From positions 1,591,001 through 1,655,000 of the forward strand of contig NZ_JANJZA010000001.1 of the NCBI RefSeq assembly GCF_026157035.1: a stretch of 64,000 nt of DNA, given 5' to 3'. The translations under genes were made by a program, and so were the position numbers. Below, piece by piece: positions 28,049 to 37,875 of the stretch (the first letter of the stretch is position 1; every line of letters starts with the position of its first letter). The notes under the pieces were generated by a model. It was not told where the DNA came from, made no database searches, and saw nothing but the letters and a program-made list of their open reading frames with translations. The DNA comes from Sphingomicrobium nitratireducens (lineage in GTDB: Bacteria; Pseudomonadota; Alphaproteobacteria; Sphingomonadales; Sphingomonadaceae).

Positions 28049-28893
28049 CCCTTGAGGCCGAACGCGTAGAGCAGGCTGCCCAGCGGATGATGGTCAAGCC
28101 GCGCGTCGGCCGCTGCGGCCACCACGGGCTTGGCGCGATAGGCGATCCCCAGTCCCGCCGCTTCGAGCATCGCCAGGTCGTTGGCCCCGTCGCCGATCGC
28201 GACACTGTGCGCGAGCGCCTCGCCCGCCTCCTCGCGCAGCACCGCTTCCTTCCTCGCGCGCCCGACGATGTCGCCGACCACGTCGCCGGTCAGGCGCCCG
28301 CCCTCGACCGCCAGCACGTTGGCGACGACCCGGTCGAAGCCCAATAGATCGGCGATCGGCTGCGCAAAGGCGGTAAACCCGCCCGAGACCAGCACGCAGC
28401 GCGCGCCTGCCGCCTTGAGCCCCGCGACCAGTTCCGCCGCCCCCGGATTGGGCCGGATCCGCTCGGCCAGGCAAGTCGCGATCGCGTCTTCGCGGAGCCC
28501 CTCGAGCAGCGCCAGCCGGGCGCGCAGCGCGCCTTCGAAATCGAGTTCGCCCTGCATCGCGCGCTCGGTGATGTCGGCGACCTTTTCGCCGACGCCTGCC
28601 ATGTCGGCCAGCTCGTCGATGCACTCCTGCCCGATCATGGTCGAATCCATGTCGGCGACGAACAGGGCGGGCGGGCGGCGCCCTTCGCGCTGGACGATGA
28701 GGTCCGCACCCTCGATTGCGCCGAGCGCGTCGCGCAGCTCGTGCGGGGCCTCGGCCAGCGTCGACAGGTCCGCCGCCTCGCCCGAGAGCGCGCGAATGCC
28801 CCTGAGCCCGATCCCCGCGCGGGCCAGGCGCCGTTCGGCTTCGGCAAGGCTTTCCTCGAGCCTTTCGGCTGCTATCAGCGTGGCAATGGTCAC
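28045..28893 (-). CDS. serB: Phosphoserine phosphatase
   Basis: HAD-superfamily enzyme catalysing the last step of serine biosynthesis; 282 aa. N-terminal ACT-like region of about 70 residues, then the HAD core: nucleophile DMDST, motif II SGG in VLVSGGFTAF, and motif III GDGANDLAML. GTG 28893 is selected because AAGGA stands 7 bases upstream. This start overlaps the start codon region of miaA on the opposite strand, an unusual head-to-head arrangement. Confidence 0.93.
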   Translation of the reverse strand: MTIATLIAAERLEESLAEAERRLARAGIGLRGIRALSGEAADLSTLAEAPHELRDALGAIEGADLIVQREGRRPPALFVADMDSTMIGQECIDELADMAGVGEKVADITERAMQGELDFEGALRARLALLEGLREDAIATCLAERIRPNPGAAELVAGLKAAGARCVLVSGGFTAFAQPIADLLGFDRVVANVLAVEGGRLTGDVVGDIVGRARKEAVLREEAGEALAHSVAIGDGANDLAMLEAAGLGIAYRAKPVVAAAADARLDHHPLGSLLYAFGLKG

Positions 28894-29818
28894 CGCTCGT
28901 CCTTCCCTCGCCCTCATTGCGGGCCCGACCGCCAGCGGCAAGTCGGCGCTGGCACTCGCCCTTGCCAAGCGCAAGGACGGGGTGGTCGTCAATGCCGACA
29001 GTGCGCAGCTCTACGCCGACATCGACATCGTCGCCGCGCGCCCCAGCCCCGACGAGCTCGCCGCCGCGCCTCACCGGCTCTACGGCGTACGTGATGGCGC
29101 CTTGCCCTGTTCGGCGGCCGAATGGGCCGAGATGGCGAAGGCGGAAATCGCCGCCGTCCACGCGGAAGAAAAGCTCCCGATCCTCGTCGGCGGCACCGGC
29201 CTCTACATCCGCACGCTGCTCGACGGCATCGCCCCCGTACCCGCCATCGATCCCGGGATTCGCGAAACGATCCGCGCCGCACCGGTCGACGAGAATTATC
29301 GCGCGCTCACGAGTGAGGACCCCGAAGCTGCCGGGCGCTTCAATGCCGCCGACACCACTCGCGTCGCGCGCGCGCTCGAAGTCGTCCGCTCGACCGGAAA
29401 GCCCCTCTCCTACTGGCAGGAACACAAGGTCGGCGGCATCGGCGAGAAGGTCGTATTGGCCCCGCTGATCCTCCTGCCCCCGCGCGACTGGCTCGCCGAC
29501 CGCTGCGAAGCGCGTTTTCGCCAAATGATCGATGAAGGCGCGGTCGAGGAAGTCGAGCGACTGGTCGCCCGCGACCTCAATCCAGACCTTCCCGTGATGC
29601 GCGCTATCGGGGTGCGCGAGCTTACCGATCATGCCGCGGGACTCACGACGCGCGAGGACGCGATCGCGCGCGGCGTCGCCGCCACGCGCCAATATGCCAA
29701 GCGCCAATACACTTGGTTCCGCCGCCAGCCGCCCGACGACTGGCCGCGCTTCGAGACCCCGCTCGATGCGCACGGCGCGCTCGACGAGGCCGTGGCGCTG
29801 ATCGAGCAGGCATTGTAG
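28886..29818 (+). CDS. miaA: tRNA dimethylallyltransferase
   Basis: Transfers a dimethylallyl group to A37 of tRNAs reading UNN codons; 310 aa. P-loop GPTASGKSAL, DSAQLYADIDIVAARPS, GGTGLYIRTLL, and the C-terminal RQYAKRQYTWFR tRNA-binding signature. The ATG at 28886 has no clear ribosome-binding site; a GTG two codons upstream is an alternative. The start lies inside the 5' end of serB on the other strand (8-base overlap). Followed 11 bases later by the reductoisomerase gene. Confidence 0.95.
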   Translation: MVTARPSLALIAGPTASGKSALALALAKRKDGVVVNADSAQLYADIDIVAARPSPDELAAAPHRLYGVRDGALPCSAAEWAEMAKAEIAAVHAEEKLPILVGGTGLYIRTLLDGIAPVPAIDPGIRETIRAAPVDENYRALTSEDPEAAGRFNAADTTRVARALEVVRSTGKPLSYWQEHKVGGIGEKVVLAPLILLPPRDWLADRCEARFRQMIDEGAVEEVERLVARDLNPDLPVMRAIGVRELTDHAAGLTTREDAIARGVAATRQYAKRQYTWFRRQPPDDWPRFETPLDAHGALDEAVALIEQAL

Positions 29819-29829
29819 GGCCTGTCTTC

Positions 29830-30810
29830 ATGGACATCCTGCGCGACGCCGATATCGATCCTGCCCCGCTCGACGGCCGCAAGGTCGCGGTCCTCGGCTA
29901 CGGCAACCAGGGCCGCGCGCAGGCGCTCAACTTGCGCGACAGCGGCATCGACGTGGTCGTCGGGCTGCGCGAGGACAGCGCCAGCTTCGCCCGATGCGCC
30001 CACGACGGCATCCCCGCCGCCCCGCTTGCCGAGGCCGCCGACGGCGCCGCGCTCGCCATGTTGCTCGTCCCCGATGAAGTCATGACGTCGGCATATGGCG
30101 CGATCGAACACGCCCTGCCGCAAGGGGCGGCGCTGGGCTTCTCCCACGGCCTCGCCATCCATTTCGGCTTTATCGACCCACGCGAGGATCTCGACCTATT
30201 GATGGTCGCGCCCAAGGGCCCGGGCACCGCGCTGCGCTCGCTCTACCTCGAGGGCCGCGGCATGCCCGCATTGTGGGCCGTCGCCGCCGACCGCACCGGC
30301 AACGCCGCCGCCATCGCCCACGCCTACGGCAAGGCGATCGGCTGCGCGCGCGCGGGCCTCATCCACTCCACTTTCGCCGAAGAATGCGAAGCCGACCTGT
30401 TCAACGAGCAGGCGGTCGTGTGGGGCGGCGTTCCGGCGCTCCTGCTGGCAGGCTACGAGACGCTGGTCGAGGCGGGTTTCAGCGAGGAAGTCGCCTATTA
30501 CGAGTGCGTCAAGGAACTGAAATTGCTGGCCGACCTCGTCGATGAACGCGGCATCGCAGGGATGCGCGAGGCGATCAGCAACACCGCCGAACTGGGCGCG
30601 GTCGTCGGCGGGCCGAAAATCGTCACCGACGAGGTGCGTGCCACCATGCGCGCCATCCTCGCCTCGGTGCGCGAGGGCGAGTTCGCCAGCCAGCTCAAGC
30701 AGGAGGAGGCGGAGGCCTATCCGCTCCTCAAGGCTGCCCGCGATAAGGCGCGTGCGCACCCGAGCGAACGGGCGCGCAAGATCATCGAAAAGCTCTCGAA
30801 AAAGGGCTGA
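29830..30810 (+). CDS. ilvC: Ketol-acid reductoisomerase, short divergent form
   Basis: NADPH-dependent enzyme of branched-chain amino acid synthesis; 326 aa, somewhat shorter than usual class I enzymes (about 335-340). Rossmann GYGNQG (residues 23-28), cofactor loop VGLREDSAS, His in FSHGLAIHF, metal ligands in EADLFNEQ and YYECVKELK, Ser in SNTAELGA. The catalytic set appears intact, but the N-terminus is shortened and several consensus positions differ (GNQGRAQ for the usual GSQGHAH). It may be a paralogue beside a canonical ilvC elsewhere. Likely co-transcribed with miaA. Confidence 0.8.
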   Translation: MDILRDADIDPAPLDGRKVAVLGYGNQGRAQALNLRDSGIDVVVGLREDSASFARCAHDGIPAAPLAEAADGAALAMLLVPDEVMTSAYGAIEHALPQGAALGFSHGLAIHFGFIDPREDLDLLMVAPKGPGTALRSLYLEGRGMPALWAVAADRTGNAAAIAHAYGKAIGCARAGLIHSTFAEECEADLFNEQAVVWGGVPALLLAGYETLVEAGFSEEVAYYECVKELKLLADLVDERGIAGMREAISNTAELGAVVGGPKIVTDEVRATMRAILASVREGEFASQLKQEEAEAYPLLKAARDKARAHPSERARKIIEKLSKKG

Positions 30811-30814
30811 AGCC

Positions 30815-30988
30815 TCAGCCGACCTCGCTCATTTCGACACGCGGGCGGTCCCCGACCGAGGCGCGTTCGAGATAGGCGCGATGGAGCATCCGGTGCGCGT
30901 GGCGTGCGTGCGGGTCGCCGGCATGCTGCGCGGCCTCCATCTCCTCGGCGGCGCGGCGGGCGAAATAGGTGCGGTCCTTGTCGGCCAT
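30815..30988 (-). CDS. Small hypothetical protein
   Basis: 56-aa charged, helical protein starting MADKDRTYFARRAAEEMEAA with several histidines (DPHARHAHRMLHRAY). ATG 30988 is preceded by GGGAGG at good spacing, which supports it as a real gene over the longer upstream frame. Similar short proteins occur in sphingomonads (recalled, not checked); function unknown. It is convergent with the reductoisomerase gene, 4 bases away. Confidence 0.65.
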   Translation of the reverse strand: MADKDRTYFARRAAEEMEAAQHAGDPHARHAHRMLHRAYLERASVGDRPRVEMSEVG

Positions 30989-31065
30989 GACATACCTCCC
31001 CAACGGAAGGCGCTCTTCTATCACAGTCGGCGGCAAATGTCTCGCAGGCGCTACGACCTGATCGG

Positions 31066-31485
31066 TCAGGCAGCGTGGAGCCGCGCGAAGCCCTCCATCT
31101 CGGCACGCAGCATCCGGTCGTCGACACCTTCGAGCGCGGCCGCCACTGCCTCGGGGAGCAACTGGGCGTTGGCGCCGCCCAGATCGATACCGCCCGGCGC
31201 GCGCGCGAACGCCATGTCCCAGTCGCCGAATGAGCGCTCCTCGACCTCGCGCCGCGACAGGAGCACGAGGGCATGGTGACGCGGATCGCGCTGGATCCGC
31301 GCGAAGACGCGCTCGACATCCACCGCCTCGCCCTCGAGCATCTGCAGGAACCGTCTTCCCGCGGCGATCAGCAGGCCGGTCACTTCGTCACGTCGATTGT
31401 TGATCCTCGCCTCGCCGAGCAGCACGGTCAGCGCCGCATCGTCCATCGGTACGCGAGCGGTCGAGATATACAGAAGCTGGAGCAT
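31066..31485 (-). CDS. BLUF-domain blue-light photoreceptor, stand-alone
   Basis: 139-aa protein consisting essentially of one BLUF (FAD-binding blue-light sensing) domain plus a short C-terminal helix region. Key residues are present: Tyr6 (LLYIS), Asn30 (ARINNRR), Gln48 (RFLQMLEGE), Trp89 and Met91 (GDWDMAF). No output domain is fused, so it probably signals by protein-protein contact. ATG 31485 follows GGGGAGGG; an upstream in-frame start would add 21 residues. Neighbours mutL and the 56-aa gene give no obvious partner. Confidence 0.9.
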   Translation of the reverse strand: MLQLLYISTARVPMDDAALTVLLGEARINNRRDEVTGLLIAAGRRFLQMLEGEAVDVERVFARIQRDPRHHALVLLSRREVEERSFGDWDMAFARAPGGIDLGGANAQLLPEAVAAALEGVDDRMLRAEMEGFARLHAA

Positions 31486-31575
31486 GCGCCCTCCCCGTCG
31501 TTGGAGACACAGCCATGCCGCAAGCCACCTCGCCAAATTTTCAACCAAGCCTCCGATATGGAGCGATTGGCCCGA

Positions 31576-33369
31576 TCAATGCCGCCCGAACAGTTTCTCG
31601 ATGTCGCCATGGGCAAGCTTCACCCAGGTCGGGCGGCCGTGATTGCAGCTGCCCGAGTGGGGCGTCGCCTCCATCTCGCGGAGCAGCGCATTCATCTCCG
31701 CCACCGACAGGATGCGGCCCGCGCGCACCGATCCGTGGCAGGCCATGGTGCCGGCGACATGATCGAGCCGGTCGCGCAGGCTCACCGCCTCGCCCCATTC
31801 GGCCAGTTCGGCGGCAAGATCCTCGAGCAGTCCCTTGGCATCGACCTTCTGGCCGAGCGGCGCGGGCAATGCACGCACCAGCATCGCCCCCTCGCCGAAA
31901 CGTTCCAATTCGAGCCCGAACTTGAGGAGGTCGTCCACTGCCGCTTCGAGGCGGTCGCACTGCGGCTCGTCCATCTCGATCACCTCGGGCATCAGCAGCG
32001 CCTGGCGCGCCACCGCGCCGTCGCCCGCCGCGCGGCGCATCCGTTCGAGCACCAGCCGCTCGTGCGCGGCATGCTGGTCGACGATGACCAGCCCGTCCTC
32101 GGCCTCGGCGACGATATAGGTCGCCGCGACCTGCCCGCGCGCCGCGCCGAGCGGATATTGGGTCGAGCCCGTCCCGCCCTCCGCCGTGCCTGGTCGATAG
32201 GAAGTCGCCGGTTCGGCGCGCGCCAGCGGTGGCGGCGCATAGGTCGCTGCCTGTTCCCACACGCTCGCCTGGACCGGGCGCGCGCTGTCGTCCTGCGGCA
32301 TCAGCGGTGGGGGCATTGCGGCCCCTTCGCCCACCGGCTCGACCGTCCAGTTGGCAGGCTGCGCATGCTGTTCGCGCGCCGCGCTCTTGTGCCCCGCTTC
32401 CTCGAGCGCGTGGCGGATGCCGCCGACGATCAGGCCGCGCACCGCCTGCGCGTCGCGAAAGCGCACCTCGGTCTTGGCCGGGTGGACGTTGATGTCGACC
32501 GCCTCGCCCGGCAGGTCGAGGAACAGGGCCACGACCGGGTGCCGGTCGCGCGGCAGCATGTCGCGATACGCTCCGCGCAGCGCCCCGGTCAGCAGCCGGT
32601 CCTTCACCGGCCGTCCGTTGACGAACAGATATTGCTGGTCGGCCATGCCCCGATTGAAGGTCGGCACGCTGACCACGCCGGTCAGCGCCAGGTCGGCGCG
32701 TCCGGTATCGATCCCGAGCCCGTGGGTGCGCAGTTCCGGGCTGAGCAAGGCCGCGACGCGCGCGGGCGCCTCCTGCGGCTGGACTTCGATCGTGCGGCGG
32801 CCGTCGTTCTCGAGCGTGAAGGCGACGTCGGGCCGCGCCATCGCCAGCCTTCGCACGCAGTCGAGGCAGGCGGCATATTCGCTCCGCGGGGTGCGAAGGA
32901 ACTTGCGGCGCGCGGGCACCTTGTCGAACAGGCCCTCGACCAGCACGCGCGTGCCCGGCGGCAGCGCGGCCGGCCCCTCGGCGACCATCGCGCCATGGTC
33001 GATCTCGATCCGCCATCCGTCCGCCCCGCGCGGGCGACTGTCGAGCGTCAGGCGCGACACGCTTGCGATCGAAGGAAGCGCCTCGCCGCGAAAGCCGAAA
33101 CTCTCGACCAGTTCGATGGCATCGTCGGGCAGCTTGCTGGTCGCATGGCGTTCGAGCGCGAGCTTCATTTCCTCGGGCGCCATCCCGCACCCGTCGTCGA
33201 TGACCTCGACCCGGTCGAGCCCGCCCGCCGACAGGCGCACGGAAACACTTGTCGCACCGGCATCGAGCGCGTTTTCGACGAGCTCCTTGAGCGCGCTCGC
33301 GGGACGCTCGACCACCTCGCCCGCAGCGATTCGATTGATCAGCGTGTCGGGCAGTCTTCTTATTGACAT
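31576..33369 (-). CDS. mutL: DNA mismatch repair protein MutL (endonuclease type)
   Basis: 597 aa. N-terminal GHKL ATPase (IAAGEVVERP, ENALDAGAT, DDGCGM, GFRGEALPS), a Pro-rich linker, and a C-terminal dimerisation domain containing DQHAAHERLVLE, which matches the DQHA(x)2E(x)4E endonuclease motif of MutL proteins from bacteria without MutH. It probably nicks the error-containing strand itself. Divergent from mreB; the 151-base gap carries a palindrome. Confidence 0.96.
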   Translation of the reverse strand: MSIRRLPDTLINRIAAGEVVERPASALKELVENALDAGATSVSVRLSAGGLDRVEVIDDGCGMAPEEMKLALERHATSKLPDDAIELVESFGFRGEALPSIASVSRLTLDSRPRGADGWRIEIDHGAMVAEGPAALPPGTRVLVEGLFDKVPARRKFLRTPRSEYAACLDCVRRLAMARPDVAFTLENDGRRTIEVQPQEAPARVAALLSPELRTHGLGIDTGRADLALTGVVSVPTFNRGMADQQYLFVNGRPVKDRLLTGALRGAYRDMLPRDRHPVVALFLDLPGEAVDINVHPAKTEVRFRDAQAVRGLIVGGIRHALEEAGHKSAAREQHAQPANWTVEPVGEGAAMPPPLMPQDDSARPVQASVWEQAATYAPPPLARAEPATSYRPGTAEGGTGSTQYPLGAARGQVAATYIVAEAEDGLVIVDQHAAHERLVLERMRRAAGDGAVARQALLMPEVIEMDEPQCDRLEAAVDDLLKFGLELERFGEGAMLVRALPAPLGQKVDAKGLLEDLAAELAEWGEAVSLRDRLDHVAGTMACHGSVRAGRILSVAEMNALLREMEATPHSGSCNHGRPTWVKLAHGDIEKLFGRH

Positions 33370-33379
33370 CGGCAGGCGT

Positions 33380-33396
33380 TTCTTCCACTGGAAGAA
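33380..33396. promoter_or_regulatory. 17-bp palindrome in the mutL-mreB divergent promoter region
   Basis: Perfect inverted repeat TTCTTCCA-C-TGGAAGAA, arms of 8 with one central base, 11 bases upstream of the mutL start and about 125 upstream of mreB. One-base spacing precludes a hairpin, so it looks like an operator for a dimeric regulator. A TTGACA hexamer lies just beside it at 33363-33368. The protein that would bind is unknown. Confidence 0.4.
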
Positions 33397-33406
33397 CCCT
33401 CGATAA

Positions 33407-34564
<1,158 letters not shown>

Positions 34565-34574
34565 GGAGAGCCTG

Positions 34575-35456
34575 ATGGCGCCGCCGATTCTCCGGCGCCC
34601 GGGCTGGTCGCGGCGGGCGCAGTACAGCCTGTTCTTCGGGTTCGTCGCGGTCGTGGCGGGGCTGGTGCTCGGCCTCGTCCTCCTGACAATCTCGCTCGTC
34701 GCGCCGCGCACCTATGACGGGCTGCGCGGCGCGGCGCTCGACGCCACCGCGCCCATCGCAGAAGGCGGCACCGCGGTCGTCGCCACCGTGCGCGGCGTCG
34801 CCACCGGGGCCGGCGACTATTGGGACGCGGCCAACCAGAATGCCGCCCTTCGCGCCGAGCGCGACCGGCTGCGCCGTCACCTCATCCGCGCGGCGGCGAT
34901 CGAGCAGGAAAACCGCAAGCTCAAGGCGGCCCTCGACCTGTCGGAGGAATTGTCTGACGCGGTCGCTTCGGGCCGCCTGATCGGTTCGTCCAAGGATAGC
35001 CCGCGTCGCTACGCGATCCTGTCCGCCGGCTCGAGCGACGGGGTCGCTCGCGGCATGCCGGTGCGCGCCGCCGATGGCCTCATCGGGCGCGTCGTGGAAA
35101 CCGGCCGCACCGCCAGCCGCATCCTCCTCATCTCCGACCGCTCGAACATCGTGCCCGCACAGATCCTGCGCACCGGCGTTCCGGTGATCGCCACCGGGCG
35201 CGGCGACGAGGGCGTCGACCTGCGTCCGCTCGAAGTCGGCCGCAACCCGTTCGAGAAAGGCGACATCATCGTCACGTCGGGCACTGGCGGACTCTATCCG
35301 CCGCTGGTCCCGATCGCCCGCGTCGTGCGGCTCGACGACGATGGCGCGATCGCGTTGCCGCTCGCCAGTCCCGAACTGTCGGGCTTCGCGATCGTCCAGC
35401 CCCCCTACGAGCCGGCTGCGCTGGATCAGGCCGGCGAAGAAGCCGGGGCCGACTGA
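34575..35456 (+). CDS. mreC: Rod-shape-determining protein MreC
   Basis: Bitopic inner-membrane protein that activates the RodA-PBP2 complex; 293 aa. One transmembrane helix (about residues 18-42), a coiled coil (about 85-125, LRAERDRLRRHLIRAA), and two periplasmic beta domains with VARGMPVRAADGLIGRV and FEKGDIIVTSGTGGLYP. AGGAGA precedes the ATG. The stop overlaps the mreD start (TGATG). Confidence 0.96.
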   Translation: MAPPILRRPGWSRRAQYSLFFGFVAVVAGLVLGLVLLTISLVAPRTYDGLRGAALDATAPIAEGGTAVVATVRGVATGAGDYWDAANQNAALRAERDRLRRHLIRAAAIEQENRKLKAALDLSEELSDAVASGRLIGSSKDSPRRYAILSAGSSDGVARGMPVRAADGLIGRVVETGRTASRILLISDRSNIVPAQILRTGVPVIATGRGDEGVDLRPLEVGRNPFEKGDIIVTSGTGGLYPPLVPIARVVRLDDDGAIALPLASPELSGFAIVQPPYEPAALDQAGEEAGAD

Positions 35457-35977
35457 TGGTTCGTGACGCGCTTCGCCCGTCACCCAGGCTCCGTCGGGGC
35501 CCGCGCAAGCATGCCAATCTCTATCCGCCGGTCTCGATCGGCCTCGCCATCCTCGCAGGCGCGCTCCCGGCGATGAGCCTGTCGGGCTGGTGGCCCGATA
35601 TCGGCTTCCTGTTCCTCGTCGCCTGGCGGCTGCAGCGATCCGACGCGTTTCCGGGCTGGTGGGCGATGCTCTTCGGACTTGCCGCCGATCTCGTCCTGCG
35701 TCACCCGATCGGCCTGTCGGTGGTGACCTACTGCCTCGCCATGCTGATCGCGGACATCGTCGACTACCGCGTGCGCTGGCGCGACTACTGGACCGACTGG
35801 GCCGCCGCCGGGGTGATGATCGCGATCGCCGAACTCTTCCAGTGGGAAGTCGCGCGCCTCGCTGGGGCGGGCATGCCGATCTCGGCGACCGGTGCACCGG
35901 TTCTCATCGCGATTCTCGCCTATCCGCTGGTCGCCAGTTTCGTGATGCTGCTCGACCGGTTTAGGCTGCGCTCATGA
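35456..35977 (+). CDS. mreD: Rod-shape-determining protein MreD
   Basis: 173-aa polytopic membrane protein of the elongasome, with five or six hydrophobic helices (for example IGLAILAGALPAMSL, WWAMLFGLAADLVL, AMLIADIVDY). Low sequence conservation is normal for MreD; identity follows from topology and position. Start overlaps the mreC stop by one base and the stop overlaps the mrdA start (ATGA). Confidence 0.93.
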   Translation: MVRDALRPSPRLRRGPRKHANLYPPVSIGLAILAGALPAMSLSGWWPDIGFLFLVAWRLQRSDAFPGWWAMLFGLAADLVLRHPIGLSVVTYCLAMLIADIVDYRVRWRDYWTDWAAAGVMIAIAELFQWEVARLAGAGMPISATGAPVLIAILAYPLVASFVMLLDRFRLRS

Positions 35978-37875
35978 AACGCCGGCCCCTGCGCATCACC
36001 AAGACGATGCAGCGCCAGACCTTCTCGCGCCGCATGATGCTCGTGGGCGGGATCCAGGCCACGTTCGGGGGCCTGCTCGTCGCCCGGCTCGGCTACCTGT
36101 CGGTCAGCCAGAACCAGTATTATCGCACGCTCGCCGAGGACAATCGCGTACAGATGATCATCGTGCCGCCGCGGCGCGGCTGGATCGTCGATCGCCACGG
36201 CAAGCCGATCGCGATCAACCGCTCCGACTTCCGCGTCGATTTCATCCCCGACCAGGCCCCCGAGGACCAGATCGACACCATCCTCGACAAGGTAGGCGCG
36301 CTGCTCGAGCTCGATCCCGACACGATGGAGCGGATCCGCGCCGAGGTCGCTTCCAAGACCGGCTACCAGCCCGTCCAGCTCGCCGAGAACGTACCCTTCG
36401 ACCGCTATGCCGCCGTCACCGTACGCCTGCCCGAGCTGCCCGGCGTCCAGCCGATGCGCGGCTTCTCGCGCTACTACCCGGCCGGCCCAGCGGTCGGCCA
36501 CCTCGTCGGCTATGTCGGCGCGGCCAGCCGCGAGGAATATGTCGCCGAGGAGAAGAACCCGCTGCTTGTCACGCCGGGGTTCAAGATTGGCAAGGAAGGG
36601 CTCGAGGAAGTGCTCGAGCAGGACCTGCGCGGCCAGCCCGGAGGACAGCGGGTCGAGGTCACCGCGCGCGGCAAGCTGGTGCGAGAACTCGAACCCAAGC
36701 CCGACCGTTCGGGCGAGACCGTCCAGCTCGCGCTCGACGCGGGGCTGCACGAATATGCCGCGCGCCGCATGGGGCTCGAATCGGGCGCGTGCGTGGTGCT
36801 CGACTGCCTGACGGGCGAGATCCTGTGCATCGCCTCGATGCCGGCCTACGACCCCAACAGCTTCTCCGACGGGATCGGCCGGACCGAGTGGCGCCTCTTG
36901 ACCGAGAACGAGCGTCGCCCGCTGGTCAACAAGACGCTGAACGCGCTCTACCCGCCGGGTTCGACGGTCAAGCCGATGGTCGCACTTGCGCTCCAGAAGC
37001 ATGGCGTCGATCCGACCGAACGGGTGAATTGTCCGGGCGGCTACCAGCTCGGCAACCGCTTCTTCCGCTGTCTCGGGCGGCACGGGCCGGTCGATATGAA
37101 CCGCGCCATCGCCAAGAGCTGCAACACCTATTTCTATTCGATGGGTCACCGCGTCGGGTACGAGAATATCGCCCCGATGGCGCACTATCTGGGGCTGGGC
37201 GAAACGTTCGACCTGCCGGTGGTCAGCCAATCCTACGGAACGGTGCCCGATCCCGACTGGAAATTGCGCAAATTCGACCAGAAATGGACCTCGGCCGACA
37301 CGCTCAACGCGTCGATCGGACAGGGCTACATGATCCTCAATCCCATCCAGCTTGCCGTGATGGCGGGGCGGATCGCCTCGGGCCGGCTGATCCAGCCCAA
37401 GCTCATCGGCGTCCATCCCAAGCCCGCTCCCTTGCTCGACATTCCCAAGGAGCATCTCGACGTCGTGCGCGGCGGGATGTGGCAGGTCGTCAACGGCGAC
37501 GGGACGGCCGGCGCCTCGCGCCTGCCCTTCCCCGACATCCAAATGGGCGGCAAGACCGGGACCGCGCAGGTGCGCCGCATCTCCGGCGGGCAGCGCGGAC
37601 AGGGCGGCGAATGGAAATATCGCGACCACGGCCTGTTCGTCGGCTTCGCGCCCGTCTCCTCGCCCCGCTTCTCCGTCTCGGTCGTGATCGAGCACGGCAT
37701 GGGCGGCAGCCGCGCCGCGGCGCCGGTCGCGCGCGACGTGCTCACCTATCTGTTCGACCGCGAACTCGCGATGCGCAATCTGGAGGCGATGGAAGCGAAC
37801 TGGGGCGGCTCCCTCGCCGAGCGGACGGAACAGTTCCAGCGCCAGGTGCTGGCGGTGTCGGAGGCGAACGCGTAA
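35974..37875 (+). CDS. mrdA: Penicillin-binding protein 2 (peptidoglycan transpeptidase)
   Basis: Class B PBP cross-linking peptidoglycan during elongation; 633 aa. N-terminal transmembrane anchor (about residues 22-42), pedestal/dimerisation domain starting around VPPRRGWIVDRHGKP, and a transpeptidase domain with active-site SxxK in PPGSTVKPM, SxN in KSCNTYF and KTG in GGKTGTAQ. Overlaps mreD (ATGA) and rodA (TAATG). Confidence 0.97.
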   Translation: MKRRPLRITKTMQRQTFSRRMMLVGGIQATFGGLLVARLGYLSVSQNQYYRTLAEDNRVQMIIVPPRRGWIVDRHGKPIAINRSDFRVDFIPDQAPEDQIDTILDKVGALLELDPDTMERIRAEVASKTGYQPVQLAENVPFDRYAAVTVRLPELPGVQPMRGFSRYYPAGPAVGHLVGYVGAASREEYVAEEKNPLLVTPGFKIGKEGLEEVLEQDLRGQPGGQRVEVTARGKLVRELEPKPDRSGETVQLALDAGLHEYAARRMGLESGACVVLDCLTGEILCIASMPAYDPNSFSDGIGRTEWRLLTENERRPLVNKTLNALYPPGSTVKPMVALALQKHGVDPTERVNCPGGYQLGNRFFRCLGRHGPVDMNRAIAKSCNTYFYSMGHRVGYENIAPMAHYLGLGETFDLPVVSQSYGTVPDPDWKLRKFDQKWTSADTLNASIGQGYMILNPIQLAVMAGRIASGRLIQPKLIGVHPKPAPLLDIPKEHLDVVRGGMWQVVNGDGTAGASRLPFPDIQMGGKTGTAQVRRISGGQRGQGGEWKYRDHGLFVGFAPVSSPRFSVSVVIEHGMGGSRAAAPVARDVLTYLFDRELAMRNLEAMEANWGGSLAERTEQFQRQVLAVSEANA

